NCBI GenBank assembly: GCA_003601535.1
Contig: PIXW01000012.1
Span: 1 to 20,566 of the forward strand
DNA: 20,566 nucleotides
From: ANME-2 cluster archaeon
GTDB lineage: Archaea; Halobacteriota; Methanosarcinia; Methanosarcinales; Methanogasteraceae
Direction: 5' to 3'
The position numbers were made by a program, and so were the translations under genes. A model generated the notes under the pieces. It saw only the letters and a list, made by a program, of their open reading frames with translations, was not told the DNA's origin and ran no database searches. This document shows, piece after piece, positions 15,015-20,566 of this stretch (position 1 is its first letter; each line of letters starts with the position of its first letter).

Positions 15015-15872
15015 TTATCTTGCCTTCACAGCCTCAAAGAATGCATCAAATATCGGAACGTCCGTTCCGAACGAGAGAAAATCCGCCCCGATATGCATAC
15101 ATGTCTCTCTTATCCCTCCGAAATGATTATCGAGCAGCGTTCTATACTCCTCTTTTAGTTTTGGACTGATATACGTCTTTCTGACCTCACCAGTCTCCAT
15201 ATCGTATAATTTCACGTCCCCTCCAATGGTGAGATTGTATTCGGCAGGATCGAAGACCGAGATTATAATCAGATCATTCGCTGAAAGCCGGTATAAACCC
15301 GCACGTATCGAGTCGAGATCGGTTAAAAAGTCAGATATGACGATGACAATCGATTTTGACCGGATCATCTTCTCGTACTGCATGGTGCAATGATCGAATC
15401 TCGTTTTTCCATCTAATTGAATTTGATTCAATTTGTCGATCGTATGAAGCAGAAATCCCCTACCTCTTTTCGGAGGATTGATATCGATATTCTCTCCAAA
15501 CGTGGATATTGCGAATTTCTCGTTCTCTCTTGTCACCAGATAACCGAACCCGCAGGCAAGCATCGCGGCATAATCGAATTTTGTTATACCGTTGCTCGAA
15601 AAATCCATGCTTTTGCTTGAATCAAGAAGTATGTGTGTGGTTACATTCTTCTCTTCCTCGAACTTGCGTATATACAGTTTGTCTGTCCTTCCATACACCC
15701 GCCAGTCTATCGTCCTGATGTCATCACCTGGCATATACTCGCGGTATCCAACGATCTCGATTCCTTTTCCCTGCAATACCGACCGCCTGCTGCCAGCATA
15801 CACGCTCGACACACGCTTGCGCACCATGAGCGAGAATCGGTTCAGTTGATTGAAGAAATCGGTGTCGATCAT
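15015..15872 (-). CDS. DUF58 (VWA-like) protein
   Basis: 285 residues, typical length. The DUF58 hallmark GYREYMPGDDIRTIDWRVYGR (42-62) is followed by a VWA-like domain with a MIDAS-type D84-S-S86-K-S88 (LLDSSKSM) and the VIVISDFLTDLD strand. The N-terminal stretch QLNRFSLMVRKRVSSVYAGSRRS aligns with other family members, so the start at 15872 is sound. DUF58 proteins normally form operons with a MoxR AAA ATPase and VWA membrane proteins; here it is the first gene of the cluster and no MoxR lies in the window. Biochemical function is not established. Confidence 0.92.
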   Translation of the reverse strand: MIDTDFFNQLNRFSLMVRKRVSSVYAGSRRSVLQGKGIEIVGYREYMPGDDIRTIDWRVYGRTDKLYIRKFEEEKNVTTHILLDSSKSMDFSSNGITKFDYAAMLACGFGYLVTRENEKFAISTFGENIDINPPKRGRGFLLHTIDKLNQIQLDGKTRFDHCTMQYEKMIRSKSIVIVISDFLTDLDSIRAGLYRLSANDLIIISVFDPAEYNLTIGGDVKLYDMETGEVRKTYISPKLKEEYRTLLDNHFGGIRETCMHIGADFLSFGTDVPIFDAFFEAVKAR

Positions 15873-15896
15873 TGTGATTGATTATATGATCTGGGT

Positions 15897-15904
15897 ATGA
15901 TAAA
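15897..15904 (-). promoter_or_regulatory. Possible TATA element for the DUF58 cluster
   Basis: TTTATCAT on the minus strand is centred about 28 bases before the DUF58 ATG, the distance expected for a leaderless transcript. A better-looking TATA match (CATATAAT, 15888-15881) is only 9-16 bases from the ATG and would start transcription inside the gene, so it is less likely. Confidence 0.3.
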
Positions 15905-15923
15905 GATGATGTTTTCCGCAACC

Positions 15924-15931
15924 TTATTAAA
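15924..15931 (+). promoter_or_regulatory. TATA-like promoter element of the lipoprotein gene
   Basis: TTATTAAA is centred 26 bases before ATG 15954, again the leaderless spacing. It lies within the 81-base divergent region shared with the DUF58 cluster, so both promoters are back to back. Confidence 0.4.
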
Positions 15932-15953
15932 CATCGATTGAACAGTACTAGTG

Positions 15954-17012
15954 ATGAAAAGACTACTATTGATCACAATCATTGCGATCTCACTTGTGAT
16001 AACCGGATGTGTCAGCAACGAACTCACTTCTGAGCAGATCAAAGATCAGATGAGAGCGCATGAAGATAGTGTGCGTGACCTCATCTGTACCATGCTCGTG
16101 ACGAGCAACAATGAGACAATGGTCGCAAATTACACGTACAAATACCCGGACATGATCCGGATGGAATATAAAAAACATCCTGAGCTTGCCGGGCAGATCA
16201 TGGTTTCAAATGGCACTTATATGTGGATGTACGATCCTGCCAGCAATTCGGTCGAGACAGCATCCATTCCAGCGTATGCACGGATGAATCTGTCCAAAAA
16301 TGCACAGCTCATCGAGAATCTGCTTGATGCATACACAATCACTCCAAACGGAACGGGAATCGTCTCCGGGCGTGAATGTTACAGGATCACAGCAACGCCG
16401 ATAGACGTGCGCGGACCCCGCGGACCCATATCGATAGAGTTGTGGCTTGATCAGAAGAACTGGATGCCCATCAAAATCGAGACATACCAGAACAATACAC
16501 GGGCAACGTGCATGGAATATCGAGACATACGATTCAACACAGGTATTCCAAACAGTACGTTCGAATTTAAGATACCAGAAGGCGCAACCGTCGAATCGGT
16601 GGATAATACGCCTCCCGCGAAGATGACTCTTGAAGAGGCACAGGCAAAGGTGTTATTTGGAATCAAAGAGCCAAAAGATCTGCCGCAGGGTTATGCGCTG
16701 GATAATATCATGACGGCTCCTGTTTCGGCATCCGAGACTGGCGTAATTCTCGTGTACACCAATACAACCGAAGGCGACCCCTCACTGGCGCAGTCCACAG
16801 CCATTCAACTGATCGAGAGCGCGCACAACGAATCTGTCAAGCGACCAACACCAGCGGGTGAGAACGAGACGATCATGATCGGTGAGCATAAATGCACAAT
16901 AACTGCGTTTGGCAAATCTCTTGTGCTGCAATGGGATGATGGCGAGCGTGAATTTGTACTGGGTGGTACACTTGATCGCGAAGAGTTGATCAGGATCGCA
17001 AAATCGATCTGA
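15954..17012 (+). CDS. LolA-like lipoprotein with C-terminal DUF4367-type region
   Basis: 352 residues from ATG 15954 (a GTG directly before it is also in frame). The N-terminus is a lipoprotein signal: MKRLLLI, a hydrophobic core and lipobox VITGC with the lipidated cysteine at C19, so the mature protein is anchored outside the membrane. Residues about 25-205 resemble the LolA/outer-membrane lipoprotein-sorting fold (NYTYKYPDMIRMEY..., GTYMWMYDP, CYRITATP, IELWLDQKNWMPIKIET, STFEFKIPEGATV). The rest (about 215-352) contains the DLPQGYAL...VLVYTNT pattern seen in DUF4367. Archaea of this type have no outer membrane, so a Lol role is excluded; lipid or hydrophobic ligand binding is a guess. 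It diverges from the DUF58 cluster. Confidence 0.82.
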   Translation: MKRLLLITIIAISLVITGCVSNELTSEQIKDQMRAHEDSVRDLICTMLVTSNNETMVANYTYKYPDMIRMEYKKHPELAGQIMVSNGTYMWMYDPASNSVETASIPAYARMNLSKNAQLIENLLDAYTITPNGTGIVSGRECYRITATPIDVRGPRGPISIELWLDQKNWMPIKIETYQNNTRATCMEYRDIRFNTGIPNSTFEFKIPEGATVESVDNTPPAKMTLEEAQAKVLFGIKEPKDLPQGYALDNIMTAPVSASETGVILVYTNTTEGDPSLAQSTAIQLIESAHNESVKRPTPAGENETIMIGEHKCTITAFGKSLVLQWDDGEREFVLGGTLDREELIRIAKSI

Positions 17013-17013
17013 A

Positions 17014-17883
17014 TCAGGTTCCCGATAATCGACGCAGATCGAATGTCATATAATCCACGATCTTGAGCAGCTTGTTCCTGGCATCCGAGTGATCAAACGA
17101 ACTTAGAATCTGCTTCGAGCAATCGACATGATGCTGTACCTCCTGAACCGATAGATGTACAGCATCATGTTTTAAGATATGCGGAAGCGTGATTGCGCTG
17201 TTTAGAGACTTCTTTTCATGCTGAAGTTCCTGATATTCAAGGATGTCATCAACGATCTGGTATGCCATGCCGAGATGCATCCCGAATTCGGCGCAACGGT
17301 CAACCGATTGTGCGGATGCTCCGCCGATTCTGCTCCCCATACAGGCTGATGCAACAAACAGCGACGCCGTCTTTTTATTGATACATTCAAAGTAAGTCCC
17401 CTCGGAAAACTCGGTTTCATTGCTATTGACATCAATCGCCTCTCCTTCAGACATAAACCTGCCAGCACGTCCGAAGTCCTGAATCACTGCTTGATCGTAC
17501 CCTGATATCAATTCAATTCCCTTCGAGATCAGAAAATCTCCGCAAAGGATTGCAGCAGCCAGTCCGAACTGGTGGTACACACTGGGAGCACCCCTGCGCA
17601 CAAGCCCCCTGTCCAGGATGTCATCATGTATCAGCGAAGCTGAGTGTATCAGTTCGATCGCGAGCGCAGCATCAAGACATTCGTCTGCATCACCTCCAAA
17701 GAGTTCGGAACAGAGGATGAGCGTGATCGGACGGATTCGTTTGCCTCCCGAATCAAATACGTGATGAACGATGCGTTTCAGATTTGATTCGTTGAGGTCG
17801 TCTAAAAGACTGATGATTGCGCCATTGATCAGTCTGTACTCATACCAGTCAGTGATCATCGATAAACCTCGCTTCTGGGTCAT
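17014..17883 (-). CDS. Trans-isoprenyl diphosphate synthase (polyprenyl synthetase)
   Basis: 289 residues, slightly short for the family (about 300-330). Condenses isopentenyl diphosphate onto allylic diphosphates. Seen: GGKRIRP (46-52), first Asp-rich motif HDDILDR (D87, D88, D91), NKKTASLF (169-176), and second Asp-rich motif QIVDDILEY with D212, D213 but E216 in place of the usual third aspartate. The chain length cannot be fixed: A82 and S83 lie just before the first motif region with no bulky pair, which allows a long product. ATG 17883 directly follows the ccmE stop (TAA ATG); ATG 17859 is an alternative. Coupling to cytochrome c maturation genes hints at the side chain of a membrane electron carrier rather than lipid synthesis. 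Confidence 0.9.
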   Translation of the reverse strand: MTQKRGLSMITDWYEYRLINGAIISLLDDLNESNLKRIVHHVFDSGGKRIRPITLILCSELFGGDADECLDAALAIELIHSASLIHDDILDRGLVRRGAPSVYHQFGLAAAILCGDFLISKGIELISGYDQAVIQDFGRAGRFMSEGEAIDVNSNETEFSEGTYFECINKKTASLFVASACMGSRIGGASAQSVDRCAEFGMHLGMAYQIVDDILEYQELQHEKKSLNSAITLPHILKHDAVHLSVQEVQHHVDCSKQILSSFDHSDARNKLLKIVDYMTFDLRRLSGT

Positions 17884-18276
17884 TTATTGAATGGATTTAA
17901 GCGTTGTGTTCTCGGCAGCGTACTTCGACGGGCACTTGGTCACCATTTGATGTGCTGATATGGTGTGGTCAGAGAGTATTGTACCTGTAACTGTAACAGG
18001 CTGCCCTTCCATCAGATTCACAGGCTGGTGTTCTTTATAACTGACATCGATGTCATTATTTCCATCTGTCAGGGTAAATAACACCGTTGAACCGTTATCT
18101 ATCGCACGGAGTGTTCCTGCTTTTACATCACCTTCCACACACACCCTCTGCCCGACATGTCCGTCTGTGAGATCAGAGACCGTAAGCGTGCTCTGAAAAT
18201 CGACGCCCCATAACCCGACCACCAGAACAGCGATGATCACAGCGAATGCAAAGAGTGTTTTCTGTCTCTTATCCAT
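17884..18276 (-). CDS. ccmE: CcmE-type heme chaperone, CxxxY variant
   Basis: 130 residues from ATG 18276; an upstream in-frame extension exists but overlaps ccmD and is not protein-like. One N-terminal membrane helix (about 8-24) is followed by an OB-fold: VGQRVCVEGDVKAGTL, STVLFTLTDGNNDIDVSYKE, EGQPVTVTGTI and ISAHQMVTKCPSKYAAEN. In classical CcmE heme is bound by the His of HxxxY; here the motif is C115-P-S-K-Y119, the CxxxY form known from archaea and Desulfovibrio. The protein carries heme on the outer face of the membrane for attachment to c-type cytochromes. It overlaps ccmD by eight bases and is directly followed by the prenyl synthase. No ccmC, ccmF or ccmAB is in the window. Confidence 0.88.
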   Translation of the reverse strand: MDKRQKTLFAFAVIIAVLVVGLWGVDFQSTLTVSDLTDGHVGQRVCVEGDVKAGTLRAIDNGSTVLFTLTDGNNDIDVSYKEHQPVNLMEGQPVTVTGTILSDHTISAHQMVTKCPSKYAAENTTLKSIQ

Positions 18277-18391
18277 GAGTGTCGTGACCCCTTCTTGTTC
18301 TCGATAATCGTAATCGTGTGAGCAGCAGTTGTATGGTGTACAATCCAAGCCCGATCCATACGATGCCGAATGCACATAGTAGATAATTCAT
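18269..18391 (-). CDS. ccmD: CcmD-like small membrane protein
   Basis: A 40-codon gene from ATG 18391 to TAA 18269. The product begins MNYLLCAFGIVWIGLGLY, one membrane helix of about 20 residues, followed by a basic segment (LLTRLRLSRTRR). This is the size and layout of CcmD, which holds CcmE at the CcmABC complex in cytochrome c maturation system I. Its end overlaps the start of ccmE by eight bases, the same gene order as in bacterial ccm operons. A TATA-like box lies about 28 bases before the ATG. Sequence conservation in CcmD is low, so the call rests on size, topology and position. Confidence 0.72.
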   Translation of the reverse strand: MNYLLCAFGIVWIGLGLYTIQLLLTRLRLSRTRRGHDTHG

Positions 18392-18415
18392 GATGTCTAT
18401 GATGGCGAGATCATC

Positions 18416-18423
18416 TTAAATAT
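18416..18423 (-). promoter_or_regulatory. TATA-like promoter element of ccmDE
   Basis: ATATTTAA on the minus strand is centred about 28 bases before ATG 18391, giving a leaderless or nearly leaderless mRNA. It directly abuts a perfect palindromic pair (18425-18438). Confidence 0.45.
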
Positions 18424-18424
18424 T

Positions 18425-18438
18425 TGTTGCATACAACA
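18425..18438. promoter_or_regulatory. Candidate operator upstream of ccmDE
   Basis: TGTTG-N4-CAACA is a perfect 5-bp inverted repeat with a four-base spacer, placed right before the ccmD TATA-like box where a repressor or activator dimer could act. It is short enough to arise by chance. Confidence 0.25.
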
Positions 18439-18545
18439 TGGGTCGTGTACGTCGGTCATTGAACAGGCGCCCTGAATCTCACCAGTTTTCCTGATGCAGT
18501 ACTTCCGAATGCAATATATACAGTACTAAGCTGCCATGACTTCGT

Positions 18546-19607
18546 TTAATATTTAGAATATTTAATCCAGATTAAAAAACTGATAAAACTCAATCCGGAT
18601 CCGGCTACAAGCACCGCTAAAAATCCACAGTAGTGTGAAACAACGCCTCCAACGAGCGAACCAACCACTGAGGAGAGGCTGATAACCGAGGTGATCAAGC
18701 CTGCCGCGGTCCCTTTGTCCTGATTTCTGTGAAGCATGAGTTCGGTGGAACCCACATACAGAAATGACCATGAGACCGCAATCATCATCATTCCGGGTAT
18801 GATGTAATAAAATGTGGCTGGCGGGATGTAACTCAAGAACGCGATCGCTGATATCAGATATCCATATTTCACAATCGAGGTCATGTTTCTGCCATCAAGC
18901 CGCCTCATTACGAAAAACTGCATTATGGGATTTACTGCATAGATGATGCCGATCCAGAATGCATCTGCTCCGAGATCTGTCAGATACAGCGGAAAGATCA
19001 CCCAGACGGCTGTAGCTCCGGTATGCCTGAACAGAAGCGTCAGATACACATCCCAGTTCGCTCTCACTGTGTCGAGCGATAGATACTTAACATTCAGTCT
19101 CGGGACATCGACATCCGGCAGAGTCAGCGCAATTGCAAATGAGAGTACGATGAGAACTGAACTCGCTGCAAATATCAGATCGTAGTCTCCGATGATGCCT
19201 GCTCCAAGGAATCCCGCAGCCCATCCAAGCGAGCCAAATGAACTGAACTTGCCGATGCTCCGTTTCATCCCATAGACATGCATAATAAGCGATGCAGGAT
19301 ACATGCCGATACAGATTCCAAGAAGCCCTCGCGCCAGTCCGAGACTCAATGGATCGTTTGCGAAGACCTGCAGGAAATAGGCAGCCGCAGAACATGCAAG
19401 ACCGGATAACAGCAGTTTCTTGATGTTCCATGCATCAGCAGCCTTGCTGAACATATATGATGATACAAACAGGCAGAGACTGTATGCGCAGACGATAAGA
19501 CCGATCTGTATGAGATCTGCTCCGGTCTCCTCTGCGAGAACCGGGATTAACATCATCGACATCATGATCGATGCGTTGGTTAGGAACTGGACTATGTTGA
19601 GTTTCAT
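18546..19607 (-). CDS. Major facilitator superfamily transporter
   Basis: 353 residues, strongly hydrophobic, with about 11-12 predicted membrane helices in two halves; short for the family, which usually has 380-420. The loop between the second and third helices (FSKAADAWNIKKLLLSG) is in the position of the MFS motif A (GxLaDrxGrkxxl), and a similar arrangement (MRRLDGRNMTSIVKYG) occurs in the second half. Substrate unknown. The ATG overlaps the methyltransferase stop by four bases (ATGA), so the two are coupled. A drug, sugar or small-acid exporter are all possible. Confidence 0.88.
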   Translation of the reverse strand: MKLNIVQFLTNASIMMSMMLIPVLAEETGADLIQIGLIVCAYSLCLFVSSYMFSKAADAWNIKKLLLSGLACSAAAYFLQVFANDPLSLGLARGLLGICIGMYPASLIMHVYGMKRSIGKFSSFGSLGWAAGFLGAGIIGDYDLIFAASSVLIVLSFAIALTLPDVDVPRLNVKYLSLDTVRANWDVYLTLLFRHTGATAVWVIFPLYLTDLGADAFWIGIIYAVNPIMQFFVMRRLDGRNMTSIVKYGYLISAIAFLSYIPPATFYYIIPGMMMIAVSWSFLYVGSTELMLHRNQDKGTAAGLITSVISLSSVVGSLVGGVVSHYCGFLAVLVAGSGLSFISFLIWIKYSKY

Positions 19608-20257
19608 CGATTCGTTGCGAGAGCAGTCGCTTTTGAAGCCTGTATCGCCACAAAACCACCATCTCCATAGCCTTCTCTTAACATCTGCACCGATGTAATG
19701 TCGTTCAGGTGATCGAATATCGTCTGCACCATCGCAACGTGACAGAACCCCGCATATCTCAGATCGCTCACCACTTCAGCAACCGAATAAAACGTTGCAT
19801 ATCTGTAAAATTTATTTTTTATTTTTTTATTCAGGTACGTTCTTCCCAAAAAACTATCTTTATCAATAAAACCAACAATTAGAGAACCGTCATCCTTCAA
19901 TATCCTGTAAACTTCCTTGAATGCTTTTTTCATATCATCTACAAAACAGACGGTCGTAACCATCAGAGCGAGATCGAACTGCTTGTCCCTGAATGGCAGA
20001 TATTCAGCAACACCACCAAGCACGTACAATCCTCTTTTCCTTGCAATCGCCCTCATCTGCGGGGATGGGTCGATTCCGATCCTGATATTCAGTGGAACCG
20101 CAAATCTACCAGTTCCTGCTCCGATCTCCAGACCTGTTCCGCCTTCAGGGATGAAATGTCGCAGCGCAGCAACTTCTGATAGATAAACAAAACGATGATC
20201 GTCGAACCATCGATCATATTCTGAGAAATGCGCTTCAAATGGTTCGATTCTTGGCAT
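19604..20257 (-). CDS. Class I SAM-dependent methyltransferase
   Basis: 217 residues from ATG 20257 (MPRIEPFEAHFSEYDRWFDDH), which has GAGGCGGGG just upstream; the longer in-frame start at 20335 would lie wholly within the J-domain gene and adds a non-conserved segment. SAM motif I is LEIGAGTGRFA (43-53), with the acidic loop GIDPSPQM (D63), then VAEYLPFRDKQFDLALMV and the EVYRILKDDGSLIVGF strand, as in UbiE/Methyltransf_11 proteins. The substrate is not clear. It overlaps the J-protein gene by 23 bases and the transporter by four, so the three form one unit. Confidence 0.9.
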   Translation of the reverse strand: MPRIEPFEAHFSEYDRWFDDHRFVYLSEVAALRHFIPEGGTGLEIGAGTGRFAVPLNIRIGIDPSPQMRAIARKRGLYVLGGVAEYLPFRDKQFDLALMVTTVCFVDDMKKAFKEVYRILKDDGSLIVGFIDKDSFLGRTYLNKKIKNKFYRYATFYSVAEVVSDLRYAGFCHVAMVQTIFDHLNDITSVQMLREGYGDGGFVAIQASKATALATNR

Positions 20258-20566
20258 CCCCGCCTCTGCCCCACAGCGGATCATCTCCGAACTGCACGAA
20301 CCACCGGTCATCAGGAGGTAGCATTCTCTCAACATCCGCCTTTCGGAAAGAGTACTCGTAATCGTTGCAGTAATCGATTATTGTTCGATATGCTTCGATC
20401 GTCTTCTGTGCCATCTCCTTGCATCGTTGTGGATCTTCTTTGCATCGATCAGGATGCCATTTCACCATCAGCATCCTGTAAGATTTTTTGATGGCATCCA
20501 TTGTTGCGGTTTCGGGTAGACCAAGTGTATCTGCGGCATTTCGTATCTCATCGTATCTGGTGCTGC
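20235..20566 (-). CDS. J-domain (DnaJ-like) protein, 5' end outside window
   Basis: The frame stays open to the end of the window, giving at least 110 residues. It contains an atypical J-domain: RYDEIRNAADTLGLPETAT, then IKKSYRMLMVKWHPDRC with the HPD tripeptide that stimulates Hsp70 ATPase, then a helix EMAQKTIEAYRTIIDYC. After this only a short tail follows (WFVQFGDDPLWGRGG), with no Gly/Phe region or zinc finger, so it is not a canonical DnaJ. The true start is upstream of 20566; an ATG at 20501 is inside the domain. Confidence 0.85.
   Translation of the reverse strand, partial: STRYDEIRNAADTLGLPETATMDAIKKSYRMLMVKWHPDRCKEDPQRCKEMAQKTIEAYRTIIDYCNDYEYSFRKADVERMLPPDDRWFVQFGDDPLWGRGGDAKNRTI

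Noticed and set aside
18495..18526. Two CAGTACT copies, with a third before the lipoprotein gene at 15943
   Set aside because: Seven-base motif containing a palindrome; only three copies, not placed alike relative to genes, so likely chance.
18457..18545. About 29 codons open in frame after the transporter stop, reading like protein (ending VRFRAPVQ)
   Set aside because: It has no start codon and needs read-through of the TAA; no evidence for recoding, so taken as chance.
1..20566. CRISPR array, prophage or intact insertion sequence
   Set aside because: No regularly spaced repeats, no transposase, integrase or phage structural genes were seen.

Overview
The window reads as a compact euryarchaeal chromosome segment, most likely from a cytochrome-containing methanogen, methanotroph or alkanotroph of the Methanosarcinia/Syntrophoarchaeia/ANME-1 or Archaeoglobi type. 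The evidence is: archaeal ribosomal proteins L1, L10/P0 and L12/P1; a DmrX-type flavo-iron-sulfur protein of tetrahydromethanopterin synthesis; an archaeal UbiD-family decarboxylase; archaeal TATA-like boxes placed for leaderless transcripts; and a CxxxY-type CcmE for c-type cytochrome maturation. The exact lineage is an inference and cannot be fixed from this window alone.

Layout. Positions 1-63 are the end of a membrane protein, followed by about 400 bases with no convincing gene but with strong inverted repeats at 255-382. Minus strand 461-3517 is a ribosomal operon L1 - L10 - L12 ending in an M42 aminopeptidase, with overlapping stop and start codons at two junctions. Plus strand 3724-11171 carries the B12-dependent ribonucleotide reductase, HemD, DmrX-like protein overlapping UbiD, a possible small ORF, and a PolX DNA polymerase with PHP domain overlapping a MNT-type nucleotidyltransferase gene. 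Minus strand 11174-15872 is a tight five-gene cluster, in transcription order DUF58 protein - BatA/VWA membrane protein - unknown helical protein - ArsA ATPase with C-terminal HSP20-like domain - small CxxC protein. A LolA-like lipoprotein gene (15954-17012, plus) diverges from it. Minus strand 17014-18391 holds ccmD (40 codons), ccmE and a prenyl diphosphate synthase. Minus strand 18546-20566 holds a J-domain protein (partial), a SAM methyltransferase and an MFS transporter.

How the genes fit together. Several neighbours suggest shared biochemistry: HemD (tetrapyrroles, hence B12, F430 or heme) sits behind a B12-dependent reductase; a UbiX-fold flavoprotein overlaps a UbiD decarboxylase that may act in the archaeal mevalonate pathway; and a prenyl synthase is coupled to cytochrome c maturation genes, which could point to a respiratory prenyl carrier. 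The strongest candidate for an under-described system is the DUF58/VWA/unknown/ArsA-HSP20/CxxC cluster, which lacks the usual MoxR ATPase and contains instead a Get3/ArsA-like ATPase and two unrecognised proteins.
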